A stretch of 64,000 bases of DNA from Psychrobacter immobilis. Lineage in GTDB: Bacteria; Pseudomonadota; Gammaproteobacteria; Pseudomonadales; Moraxellaceae. The notes beneath the pieces are model-generated. The model saw only the letters and a program-made list of their open reading frames with translations, ran no database searches and had not been told where the DNA came from. The position numbers were made by a program, and so were the translations under genes. Location: positions 248,001 through 312,000 of the forward strand of contig NZ_CAJGZM010000004.1 in the NCBI RefSeq assembly GCF_904846175.1, read 5' to 3'. Position 1 is the stretch's first letter. Every line of letters starts with the position of its first letter. Shown piece after piece: positions 53,592 to 64,000 of the stretch.

Positions 53592-54725
53592 ATGACTGCA
53601 TTACGTCAAGATATTGATCCAAACGGCTTATTAGAATATTCAGTGGTCTATACTGACCGTGCCCTAAACCACATGTCAACAGTCTTTCAGCAAGTGATGA
53701 AAGACTTATCTAGCGACCTAAAATCCGTCTATAACGCTAATGCGGTTGCTATCGTTCCTGGTTCTGGTACATATGGAATGGAAGCAGTGGCGCGCCAATT
53801 GGCCAATGACGAAGACTGCTTAATTATCCGTAACGGTTGGTTTAGCTATCGTTGGACGCAAATTCTAGAAAAAGGCAAGATTGCCAAATCCTCTACAGTA
53901 CTGACTGCCAATCGTGAAGCGGGTGATACGCCAAAGCCGTTTTCTCCAGTCGCTATTGATGAAGCGGTTGCTAAAATCAAAGCTGAAAAACCAGCGATGG
54001 TTTTTGCCCCGCACGTTGAAACCTCATCTGGTATTATTTTATCAGAAGATTATATCAAAGCATTGGCCGAGGCCGTTCATAGTGTTGACGGCTTATTAGT
54101 CATTGACTGTATCGCATCAGGTTGCGTCTGGCTCAATATGAAAGATTTGGGCATTGATGTGCTTATCAGCGCGCCGCAAAAAGGCTGGAGCAGCACACCG
54201 GGCGCAGGTCTGGTTATGCTGAGCGACGCTGCTGTGCAAAAAGTAGACAGCACCGAGTCTGATAGCTTTAGCCTAGATTTAAAACAGTGGTTAAACATCA
54301 TGCGCGCTTATGAAAGTGGTGGTCATGCTTACCATGCAACGATGCCAACCGATAGCTTACGTCAGTTCCGCGATACCGTTAACGAGGCCAAAGAAGTTGG
54401 TTTTGAAACATTATGCGCGGCACAGTGGGAGCTTGGCACGCGTATTCGTAAAGTACTAGCAGCCAAAGGTATTGAAAGCGTTGCAGCAAAAGGTTTTGAA
54501 GCGCCTGGTGTAGTGGTTGCTTACACCGACCGTGATGACATGCATAAAGGTAGTGCTTTCGCTGAAGCTGGCATGCAAATCGCTGCTGGTGTACCATTAA
54601 AAGTAGGCGAGCCTGATAATTTTAAAACCTTCCGCTTGGGTTTATTTGGTTTAGATAAATTGACTGATGTGGACGGTGCGGTACAGCGTTTTGAAAAAGC
54701 GCTTGATGAGGTGTTGGCTAAATAA
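53592..54725 (+). CDS. Class V aminotransferase (alanine-glyoxylate / serine-glyoxylate type)
   Basis: PLP enzyme of 377 residues. The Schiff-base Lys is in SAPQKGWSSTPGAGLVMLS (about residue 197), preceded by LLVIDCIASGCVW, which holds the PLP-binding Asp. The C-terminal TFRLGLFGL matches the family's phosphate/carboxylate Arg. Relatives convert alanine or serine and glyoxylate; the exact substrates here are not clear. ATG 53592 follows AGGAGC. Terminator follows. Confidence 0.88.
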   Translation: MTALRQDIDPNGLLEYSVVYTDRALNHMSTVFQQVMKDLSSDLKSVYNANAVAIVPGSGTYGMEAVARQLANDEDCLIIRNGWFSYRWTQILEKGKIAKSSTVLTANREAGDTPKPFSPVAIDEAVAKIKAEKPAMVFAPHVETSSGIILSEDYIKALAEAVHSVDGLLVIDCIASGCVWLNMKDLGIDVLISAPQKGWSSTPGAGLVMLSDAAVQKVDSTESDSFSLDLKQWLNIMRAYESGGHAYHATMPTDSLRQFRDTVNEAKEVGFETLCAAQWELGTRIRKVLAAKGIESVAAKGFEAPGVVVAYTDRDDMHKGSAFAEAGMQIAAGVPLKVGEPDNFKTFRLGLFGLDKLTDVDGAVQRFEKALDEVLAK

Positions 54726-54761
54726 TATCTTTATCGTATAAGATATTTTTAGCGTACAAAG

Positions 54762-54800
54762 AATACTGAGCCTGTGCAACGAGGTTTCAGTATTTTTTTA
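54762..54800 (+). terminator. Terminator after the aminotransferase
   Basis: Stem AATACTGA / TCAGTATT with a partly paired inner loop and seven T residues. Confidence 0.8.
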
Positions 54801-54887
54801 CCCTTTTATTATATTTTATTATATAATGTATTTATATAAAACGAATTTCAAAACTGTTTTTGATAAAAATTGGCTTAGGTAAATATT

Positions 54888-55325
54888 ATGAGTATACAAA
54901 TAGACTGGCAGGCATTTACGCCAATCTCCTTGGTAGGCGGTTTAATGCTAGGAGTGGCGACCGTTATTCTATTGTTAGGTATTGGTCGTATTGCGGGTAT
55001 CAGTGGTATATTTTCCAGCCTGCTCAAACCCAAGCGTGTAGAGATGTGGCAAGTATTATTTATCGCAGGTTTAGTCATTTCGCCATTGTTATATAAGTTG
55101 GTAAGACCGCTACCGGATGTCGAGGTCAGTACCTCGTTACCGCTATTAATCGTTGCAGGTTTATTGGTTGGCTTTGGTACGCGTTTGGGTTCAGGCTGTA
55201 CGAGTGGACATGGTATTTGTGGTAATGCGCGACTATCGCCACGTTCAATGGCGGCGACGGTGACCTTTATGTTGTTTGGTATTGTGACCGTTTATCTTGG
55301 TCGGCATGTCTTGGGCTTCATTTAA
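54888..55325 (+). CDS. YeeE/YedE family protein, first half
   Basis: A 145-residue membrane protein with four helices and the YeeE/YedE motif GFGTRLGSGCTSGHGICGNARLS, whose Cys residues are thought to handle thiosulfate or other sulfur species. Relatives (PmpA/PmpB, TsuA) import thiosulfate-type sulfur. It forms a pair with the next gene, and together they make up one YeeE-like unit. No rhodanese or SirA gene is seen nearby. Confidence 0.88.
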   Translation: MSIQIDWQAFTPISLVGGLMLGVATVILLLGIGRIAGISGIFSSLLKPKRVEMWQVLFIAGLVISPLLYKLVRPLPDVEVSTSLPLLIVAGLLVGFGTRLGSGCTSGHGICGNARLSPRSMAATVTFMLFGIVTVYLGRHVLGFI

Positions 55326-55410
55326 ACTGCATATAGACGGCACGTTGCGAAGACAGCGTTGAATACTATTTATAACAGCTTGGATTAACATATTAGGTGC
55401 GAGAAAAAAC

Positions 55411-55830
55411 ATGCTAAAAAATATGATTGGGTTACTGGCAGGGTTATTATTCGGCTTTGGACTGCTGATATCAGGGATGACCGATCCTGTTAAAGTACAG
55501 GGCTTTTTGGACGTCTTTGGTGCATGGGATATTTCTCTGGCACTAGTAATGGGTGGCGGTCTGGCGGTGGCGATAATTGGCGTGCAATTGGCCAAGCGGC
55601 AAAAGAATAGCTGGATTGGTACCTTAATTGAGATGCCTACCAAAACCACCATCAATAAAAAACTGCTAATCGGCGCGATGCTATTTGGTATCGGTTGGGG
55701 CTTGGTGGGTATTTGCCCAGGACCGGGTATTGTACTGCTTGGTACGGGACAATGGCAGGCCTATATCTTTATCCCAGCGATGATAATTGGTATGCTGGTT
55801 TATCAATGGCTTGAGCCTAAGCTTAATTAG
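55411..55830 (+). CDS. YeeE/YedE family protein, second half
   Basis: A 139-residue membrane protein with GLLFGFGLLISGMTDPVKVQGFLDVFGAWD at the start and GIGWGLVGICPGPGIVLLG with the conserved Cys. This is the partner half of the preceding gene, 85 bp upstream. The pair probably forms a sulfur-compound channel or transporter. ATG 55411. Confidence 0.88.
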   Translation: MLKNMIGLLAGLLFGFGLLISGMTDPVKVQGFLDVFGAWDISLALVMGGGLAVAIIGVQLAKRQKNSWIGTLIEMPTKTTINKKLLIGAMLFGIGWGLVGICPGPGIVLLGTGQWQAYIFIPAMIIGMLVYQWLEPKLN

Positions 55831-55868
55831 TCGTTTGGCTAATAACAATCTTTACGTTTTTATTTCAA

Positions 55869-55909
55869 TAAAAAGGCTCAGTCTAATTAATTAGACTGAG
55901 CCTTTTTTA
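55869..55909. terminator. Bidirectional terminator between yeeE-like and acyl-CoA ligase genes
   Basis: Perfect palindrome AAAAAGGCTCAGTCTAATT and its complement with no unpaired loop bases at the centre; A and T runs on both sides. Serves two convergent genes. Confidence 0.94.
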
Positions 55910-55936
55910 TAAATCATAATTGAATCTTTCAGAGGA

Positions 55937-57601
55937 TTATTTAGCGCTAGCCGTTACTTTTGGCGTTTCGTGTGCCAACGATTTGGCTGCTTGACGTAGC
56001 TCAAACTTCTGTACTTTACCGGTGCTGGTCTTTGGTATTTCAGCAAAGATAATATATTTTGGCACTTTAAAACCTGCTAAGTGCTGCTTGCAGTGTTCCA
56101 TGACATGGTCGCGCTGTAAGGTGCTGCCGGCATGAATCTCGATAAAGGCGACTGGTACTTCGCCCCATTTATCATGCGGCGCGGCAACGACAGCACAGCT
56201 TTGGATTTCAGGCATTTTATATAAGACATTTTCGACTTCGATACTAGAAATATTCTCGCCACCTGAGATGATGATATCTTTTAGCCTGTCCATGATTTTG
56301 ATATAACCATCAGGATATTTGACGCCCAAATCACCAGTACGGAACCAGCCATCAGCAAAGGCTTCTTCAGTAGCTTTGCGACTTTTTAGATAGCCTTTCA
56401 TCACCATATTACCGCGCAGAGCCAGCTCGCCCATCTCTTCGCCATCAGCAGCAACTGACTCAGTGGTACCTTGTTTAAATACCTCAAACCCAGTCATCAA
56501 ATGCGAGGTCACGCCTTGACGTGATTTTTTTTGCGCGCGCGCAGCAACATCAAGCTCATCCCATTCTTGTTGCTCAGCACAGACGGTGACTGGACCATAG
56601 ACTTCGGTGAGGCCATAAACGTGCGAGATATGAAAGCCCATCGCTTCCATAGCAGCGAGCATGGTTTCAGACGGCGGCGCACCAGCGACCCAGCCTTTCA
56701 CTTCATGAGTAATGGCTTGTTTATATTCAGACTTGCCACCGGCAATCATATTGTGCACCACAGGCGCTGAGCAATAATGCGAGACTTTATACTTGGCAAT
56801 CAGCTGCAAAATTAAATCCGCGTCAATTTTACGCAAGCAGACGTTGACGCCCGCACGCTCTGCAATCGTCCACGGGAAACACCAACCATTACAATGGAAC
56901 AAAGGCAGCGTCCATAAATACATTGGGTGCTTGGGCATATCCCAATCTAAAATGTTAGAGACGGCATTGAGCGTCGCACCGCGATGATGATACACCACGC
57001 CTTTGGGCTTACCAGTGGTACCAGAGGTATAATTGAGGGCGATAGCATCCCATTCATCGAGCGGCTTTTCCCAATTATCCAAACTGTCTGAGCTGGCGAT
57101 TAATGCTTCGTAGCTCATTTTTCCAAAGCGCTCGATATCAAGCGCTTTATCTGTCGCATGAATCACGATGAGATTGGGAAAGGCTTCATCGATAATCTCG
57201 GCATGCTCAGCAAACTCACTGTCTAAAATTAATACTTTGGCTTCTGAGTGTTGCAGACAAAAGGTTAGGGCGTTGATATCAAGACGGGTATTAAGGGTGC
57301 AAAGTACCCCGCCTGACATCGGTACACCAAAGGCGCATTCGACCATCGCTGGCGTGTTCGGCATCATGACTGCCACCGTGTCATTTTTATCGATGCCTAA
57401 TTTACGCAGACCATCAGCCAGTTGTCTGCAACGATCGTAAGTCTGTTGCCATGTTTGGGTCAGATTATTATGTTCAAGATCGTCATAGATAATAGCGGTT
57501 CTATCAGGATAGACCTGAGCGGTGCGGATAATGAAGTCAATAGGGGTAAGCGGTTGATAGTTGGCTGCATTTTTGCCGAGACCGGTATGGAAGTCTGTCA
57601 T
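55937..57601 (-). CDS. Acyl-CoA synthetase (AMP-forming)
   Basis: Activates a carboxylic acid to its CoA thioester through an acyl-adenylate. 554 residues. The AMP-binding motif YTSGTTGKPKGVVYHHRG, HVYGLTEVYGP, GWFRTGDLG and the C-terminal catalytic Lys in KTSTGKVQKFEL are all present. It belongs to the medium-chain or methylmercaptopropionate-type ligases (DmdB-like); together with the DmdC-like dehydrogenase at the start of the window this is suggestive but does not prove that substrate. Convergent with the YeeE pair. Confidence 0.92.
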   Translation of the reverse strand: MTDFHTGLGKNAANYQPLTPIDFIIRTAQVYPDRTAIIYDDLEHNNLTQTWQQTYDRCRQLADGLRKLGIDKNDTVAVMMPNTPAMVECAFGVPMSGGVLCTLNTRLDINALTFCLQHSEAKVLILDSEFAEHAEIIDEAFPNLIVIHATDKALDIERFGKMSYEALIASSDSLDNWEKPLDEWDAIALNYTSGTTGKPKGVVYHHRGATLNAVSNILDWDMPKHPMYLWTLPLFHCNGWCFPWTIAERAGVNVCLRKIDADLILQLIAKYKVSHYCSAPVVHNMIAGGKSEYKQAITHEVKGWVAGAPPSETMLAAMEAMGFHISHVYGLTEVYGPVTVCAEQQEWDELDVAARAQKKSRQGVTSHLMTGFEVFKQGTTESVAADGEEMGELALRGNMVMKGYLKSRKATEEAFADGWFRTGDLGVKYPDGYIKIMDRLKDIIISGGENISSIEVENVLYKMPEIQSCAVVAAPHDKWGEVPVAFIEIHAGSTLQRDHVMEHCKQHLAGFKVPKYIIFAEIPKTSTGKVQKFELRQAAKSLAHETPKVTASAK

Positions 57602-60063
<2,462 letters not shown>

Positions 60064-60077
60064 GTTAGAAGTTATGA

Positions 60078-60110
60078 GAGCAGCAAGGTAGATTATCTTG
60101 CTGCTTTTTT
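60078..60110 (+). terminator. Terminator after fadH
   Basis: Stem AGCAGCAAG-TA / AT-CTTGCTGCT with a short loop and six T residues. Confidence 0.88.
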
Positions 60111-60247
60111 GTGTCTAAAACTTTGCTATCAAGTGGTTTTTAAGCCAGTATTTTAATATAGAAGAATTTATAAATCTTTAGTAAAAGATTCTAGCTTCCA
60201 GTTCAAGCTTGATTAATCTTGAAAATACAAAGTCTATTAAGTAATAT

Positions 60248-61411
60248 CTACCAATCCATATTTGCACTATTATCACTGACTGTATTTAAGTGCTCAATTA
60301 GACTTTCCATATTGTTAAGTGATTTCAGAGCATCTTCATAAGTTGAGTCATTGGTGAAAGTAAGGATACTTGGCAAAGCACTTCTTATATAAATAATTTC
60401 TAAAAAGTCGTCTGAATCCCAATAGAAATGTATAAAATCTTCTATCGCTTTTATTGCTTCCTTTTCCTCAAATTCGGTATCAGGTTGGATAGAAAATCGT
60501 GAACCACTTTTCTGGTTAGTCATAAGTAACGGAACAGCACCTACTTTAGAGTGAATCTGAAAAGCTTCGCCATTTTTACCAAACGCTCCATGAGCCATAT
60601 AGTTTCTTATTTGTTTTTTGATCAAAGCTAACTTATCGTAATGTGGTCTAACCAATTTATCTTGGACATCAAGACATGTTTTAAATTTAGTTACCGAGTC
60701 ATCTTGAGCAAGCCGCCCTACATCTTCTCCTGTCAACAAAGAACCCTTTATTATTGCAGCATGAATGAATATATGTTCAGTAAAACTATAAAATGCATCA
60801 ATTACTGATAGCGCTAACCATTCTGTTTCTTTTTTAAGTTCCTTAGATTCTGCATAAATGCTTAAAAATCGTCCAATATCTAGTGTTTCTTCTGCATCTT
60901 TATGAGATACATCCTCTTGGGTTTTTTTCTTATATTCTTCAAGAAAAAAGATGTACCGACTATATAACCTTAGACTAAGATTTAAAACATTTAAATTAGA
61001 TTGTTTTGCAGCTTCATTTGCGACCCAATCAAAATATGGTTTTGCGGCTTTTACAGCGTTATTTATTTTCTTCACAATCTCTTGGCATTCGTTTTCTTGA
61101 TTTTCCTTGTCTGCTATAAAAAGTCCCATCCCTAGTTTCCTATGTTCTAAAAGATAAGCGGCTCCGTTATAATCAATTGGAATCGACCAAGCAACTTTTT
61201 CAAATCGACCTAAGTTTTTAAAACCAAGTAAGTCAACAAAAAGAAAATATATTAAGTAATAAGGAGGTAGGTTTTTCCCCGCGTCTGCTCGAACAGCTTT
61301 GAAAAGAAAGTCCTTGTCAGCTTTAGTGCGTTTTTTAACAGTACAATCAATAGGATTAAGTATTTGTTGAATCTTCTCTTTCAAAATATCTATATCATTC
61401 GGAAATATCAT
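60248..61411 (-). CDS. Hypothetical protein with an Rx4H (HEPN-like) motif
   Basis: A 387-residue, AT-rich, soluble protein I do not recognise by name. Near residue 269 it has RNYMAHG, the R-N-x3-H pattern of HEPN ribonuclease domains, inside a helical stretch (about 195-290: TEWLALSVIDAFYSFTEHIFIH ... LIKKQIRNYMAHG). The N-terminal half has no motif that I can name. Flanked by ordinary genes (fadH and a serine hydrolase). ATG 61411 is about 12 bases after GGAG. HEPN proteins act in toxin-antitoxin and abortive infection systems; whether this one is active is unknown. Confidence 0.6.
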   Translation of the reverse strand: MIFPNDIDILKEKIQQILNPIDCTVKKRTKADKDFLFKAVRADAGKNLPPYYLIYFLFVDLLGFKNLGRFEKVAWSIPIDYNGAAYLLEHRKLGMGLFIADKENQENECQEIVKKINNAVKAAKPYFDWVANEAAKQSNLNVLNLSLRLYSRYIFFLEEYKKKTQEDVSHKDAEETLDIGRFLSIYAESKELKKETEWLALSVIDAFYSFTEHIFIHAAIIKGSLLTGEDVGRLAQDDSVTKFKTCLDVQDKLVRPHYDKLALIKKQIRNYMAHGAFGKNGEAFQIHSKVGAVPLLMTNQKSGSRFSIQPDTEFEEKEAIKAIEDFIHFYWDSDDFLEIIYIRSALPSILTFTNDSTYEDALKSLNNMESLIEHLNTVSDNSANMDW

Positions 61412-61678
61412 TTCGTTTCTCAACTCCTAATTCGCTCAGCTCTATCTAACTACAAAATATAAAAATTTTTAGTCATCAACTTATCTTAATTTAGTATATC
61501 TAAACATAGTTTTAGTTTTCGTATTTAACTCATTAATTCGCTGGACTAAAAGCCCAGCCTACATCCTATCTTCTCTACTCAAAAACCCCCTCCCAAAACT
61601 GCCTATCCATGCTAAATTAAACCCTATCAACGACACTCAATCGTACTCATTACTCACACCATAAAAAAGGATTTTATA

Positions 61679-62884
61679 ATGGTTGTGTTAAAAACCCTGT
61701 TTAAATGGATCGTTTTGCCTATTGTAGCGCTACTCATTATTATTAGCTTAAGCTTAGTATTGACGGGCAATGCCTATATCTTTCGCGGTCTACAGATGAC
61801 ATATCTTAAAGGCGAAGCGACTGCTAATATCGATGATTATGTTGATTTTGATAATCGTACTATTCATGCCAAAGATACTATCGAATGGGAAAAAGATCCC
61901 AACTTCGAGCAAGTCAGGCTGACACCTACTTTGCAAAATGCCTTAGATACTGATGAAACCGTCGCCTTTGCCATTATCAAAGATGGCAAGCTTTTGTATG
62001 AGAGCTACTGGCAAGGCTACGATGAGAATTCACATACCAATAGTTTTTCGATGGCAAAAACTGTCACGACCATGCTGTATCTCAAAGCGGTAGAAGACGG
62101 TTATATCGGTAGCATTGATGAGCCGATTACTAAATGGCTGCCTGAATACGCAGGCAACAAGTATGCGCAAAACTGTACGCTTGCAGATTTATCAGCGATG
62201 ACCTCAGGCTATGATTGGACTGAAGATTATTACTTTCCGATCAATCCCACTGCAGAATCCTATTACGGTCATGACTTAGTTAAGCAAATGGTCAATCGCG
62301 ATTTCGTCGAGGAGTGCGGCGATCGGTTTGAATACTCGTCAGGCGATACGCAGATGCTTGGCATAGCTTTGTCGCGTGCGTTAGAGCCGCATGGCTATAC
62401 CATTTCTAGCTATTTAGAAGAGAAGTTTTGGCAGCCTTTAGGTATGCAAGGCGATGCTTATTGGTCGCTTGATGGGGCAGGGAAAATTGAAAAGGTATAC
62501 TGCTGTTTAAATGCCAGTGCTTTAGATTTTGCCAAATTTGGACAATTATTATTAAACGGTGGCGAATGGCAAGGTAAGCAGTTGCTTAGCAAAGCACATG
62601 TTGAATTTATGATTACACCAAACGTCCAAGCCTTTGCAAAAGGGCAAGCGCAAGTTTACGGACATTCGGTGTGGACGGATATGGACGCTCCAATTCCGTT
62701 TTATGCCATGCTTGGTCATTTGGGGCAGCGCGTATTAGTGCTACCTGAAGAAAATGCAATTATCGTTAGACTTGGAAAGCAAAAGGGCTTACCGACACCA
62801 GTAGATGGCTTTCATTTGGAGCCAGACTTGGGTCAGTATGTTAGCGAGGTTAAAACTATTTTGGATGGTTTGGTGGTGGAGTAA
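61679..62884 (+). CDS. Serine hydrolase, beta-lactamase class C family
   Basis: A 401-residue protein with an N-terminal hydrophobic helix (WIVLPIVALLIIISLSLVLTG) that anchors it in the membrane with the domain in the periplasm. Catalytic SxxK is Ser124-Lys127 (SFSMAKTVTT); the Tyr of the YxN-like motif is in FEYSSGDTQMLG; a KTG-like triad reads GHLGQR near residue 345. Such proteins are esterases, peptidases or related hydrolases and rarely true beta-lactamases. Substrate unknown. It lies 250 bp before the phospholipase D-type gene. Confidence 0.85.
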   Translation: MVVLKTLFKWIVLPIVALLIIISLSLVLTGNAYIFRGLQMTYLKGEATANIDDYVDFDNRTIHAKDTIEWEKDPNFEQVRLTPTLQNALDTDETVAFAIIKDGKLLYESYWQGYDENSHTNSFSMAKTVTTMLYLKAVEDGYIGSIDEPITKWLPEYAGNKYAQNCTLADLSAMTSGYDWTEDYYFPINPTAESYYGHDLVKQMVNRDFVEECGDRFEYSSGDTQMLGIALSRALEPHGYTISSYLEEKFWQPLGMQGDAYWSLDGAGKIEKVYCCLNASALDFAKFGQLLLNGGEWQGKQLLSKAHVEFMITPNVQAFAKGQAQVYGHSVWTDMDAPIPFYAMLGHLGQRVLVLPEENAIIVRLGKQKGLPTPVDGFHLEPDLGQYVSEVKTILDGLVVE

Positions 62885-63136
62885 AGAGAGGGTTGGATAT
62901 AGGGGCGTAGTAATATGGGTGCTGATCGTTGTCGCGTTACTATCATTGAATGGGATGAAGCAAGTAATACTGCCATCATACCCATAAGGCGGAAAATGAA
63001 GTGGAACGCAGTCATCAGCGTCTTACTGTATACACAATAGAGACTTGAATAATGACATTATTTAGCATTAATAACGCTATAGTAGTATCAGCGCTAATGC
63101 ACAGTGTCCCTCCAGTATAGAACGGAAAATTTTAAT

Positions 63137-64000
63137 ATGATTTTGAAAGTGCTTTTCTTTATTGTTGCCGTTATCGGGGGCGCCATTTTTATTGCCCGAT
63201 TGACCTTTACCATTCCGGAAATAGAAGAGCGAATAGATACAACCGTGTTGCCAAAAGCCACGAGCGGACCTTTAGCCGAGTCACTGATTGCGCTTGAAGC
63301 TGCACATAAAGGACTGACAGGGATTGCACCATTGCAAAGTGGGGCTGACGCGTTTGCTGCCCGTATACTCTTAGCAGATGCGGCTGTCTCGAGCATTGAT
63401 GCTCAATACTATATTTGGCATGCTGATCTAACGGGTACTTTGCTACTTGATGCTTTGGTTCGCGCCGCCGATAGAGGGGTACGCGTACGGCTTTTGCTAG
63501 ATGACAATGGTACAACGGGAATCGATACTGAGATAGCAGCGCTCGTTGCCCATCCGAATATCGAAGTGCGATTGTATAATCCCTTTAATCTGCGCACAGC
63601 GAAGATACTGTCTTATGGGTTTGATTTTTTCCGACTGAATCGAAGAATGCATAATAAATCTTTCACGGTAGATGGGCGCGCGACCATAGTTGGTGGTCGA
63701 AACGTCGGTGATGAGTATTTTGGCACTGGTTCGACCCCACTTTTCGTTGATTTTGATGTTATGGCGGTAGGGGATATTGTTCCACAGATCGCGGCTGATT
63801 TTGACCGCTATTGGGCGGCATTATCTGTTTATCCAGCAGATCTGATCGTCGGAATATATAAAGTGAATGACCCGATTGGTACACGATTAGCTGGATTCAA
63901 GGGTGATCCACAGATGAGCGAGTACAAAGCCATTTTGCATAGCTCGAACATCGTGGCGTCTCTCGCGGCGGGAGAGATTGATTTAGAATGGACAACGGCT
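63137..64000 (+). CDS. Phospholipase D family protein (ClsC/YmdC-like), C-terminus outside the window
   Basis: 288 codons are visible. N-terminal membrane helix (LKVLFFIVAVIGGAIFIARL), then the first HKD motif: His172, Lys174, Asp179 in MHNKSFTVDGRATIVGGRNVGDEYF. The segment IDAQYYIWHADLTGTLLLDAL is typical of the cardiolipin synthase C/YmdC branch, where a second HKD motif is expected beyond the window. Likely a phosphatidyltransferase or phospholipase at the inner membrane. Start ATG 63137 with a weak ribosome site. Confidence 0.88.
   Translation, partial: MILKVLFFIVAVIGGAIFIARLTFTIPEIEERIDTTVLPKATSGPLAESLIALEAAHKGLTGIAPLQSGADAFAARILLADAAVSSIDAQYYIWHADLTGTLLLDALVRAADRGVRVRLLLDDNGTTGIDTEIAALVAHPNIEVRLYNPFNLRTAKILSYGFDFFRLNRRMHNKSFTVDGRATIVGGRNVGDEYFGTGSTPLFVDFDVMAVGDIVPQIAADFDRYWAALSVYPADLIVGIYKVNDPIGTRLAGFKGDPQMSEYKAILHSSNIVASLAAGEIDLEWTTA

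Noticed and set aside
61679-62884. True class C beta-lactamase (AmpC)
   Set aside because: SxxK is present, but there is a membrane anchor rather than a cleaved signal, the YxN and KTG positions are changed (YSS, HLG), and no ampR is adjacent. A general serine hydrolase is the safer call.

Overview
The window is chromosomal DNA of a gamma-proteobacterium, most likely Psychrobacter (Moraxellaceae). I infer this from the AT-rich intergenic DNA, a short AccA that starts at the carboxyltransferase core, the dapA / short BamC-like lipoprotein / purC order, and the protein sequences in general. No rRNA genes, CRISPR array or prophage were seen. Four tRNA genes, one IS element and one strong regulatory RNA candidate are present.

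Layout. 1-6.2 kb: the partial gene of an acyl-CoA dehydrogenase, a FUSC-type transporter, aroE, a lipoprotein and pabC. 6.2-7.8 kb: a small accessory cassette holding a DpnD/PcfM-like protein, an unknown protein and a DpnI-type endonuclease for methylated DNA; it sits between pabC and mltG, which are usually neighbours. 7.9-17.5 kb: mltG, tmk, a CPA1 antiporter, a DegP/HtrA protease, dapA, a BamC-like stub and purC. 17.6-23.7 kb: a low-complexity protein, a 3-methyladenine glycosylase, a YqfO-like protein, three related lipoproteins, a CsrB/RsmZ-type RNA behind a perfect GacA box, a CsbD protein and a TetR regulator. 23.9-37.6 kb: a molybdopterin oxidoreductase, dadA, ygfZ, phnA, hemL, an Mpo1-like protein, ppx, accA, tilS, proC and yggT. 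37.6-39.05 kb: an IS150-type IS3-family element whose transposase carries an amber stop and which sits inside a terminator hairpin. 39.1-46.6 kb: thiD, tRNA-Ser, tRNA-Arg, an RDD protein, a CaCA exchanger split by a stop codon, panD, pth, rplY, prs and two identical tRNA-Gln genes. 46.7-53.4 kb: a lipoprotein, ispE, lolB, a TPR protein and hemA. 53.6-64 kb: a class V aminotransferase, a YeeE/YedE pair, an acyl-CoA synthetase, fadH, a HEPN-like protein, a serine hydrolase and a partial phospholipase D-family gene.

How the genes fit together. Most are housekeeping: precursor and cofactor synthesis (aroE, pabC, dapA, purC, hemL, hemA, thiD, panD, ispE), translation quality (pth, rplY, tilS, tRNAs), envelope biogenesis (mltG, lolB, degP) and fatty acid turnover (acyl-CoA dehydrogenase, acyl-CoA ligase, fadH). 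The most interesting accessory content is: (1) the RNA at about 21789-22060, with ten GGA motifs, most in hairpin loops, downstream of TGTAAG-N6-CTTACA, which should act as a CsrA/RsmA sponge under GacA control; (2) the DpnI cassette, which implies a host without Dam-type GATC methylation; and (3) a HEPN-like gene that may belong to defence. All functions are read from sequence and memory of protein families; no database search was run.
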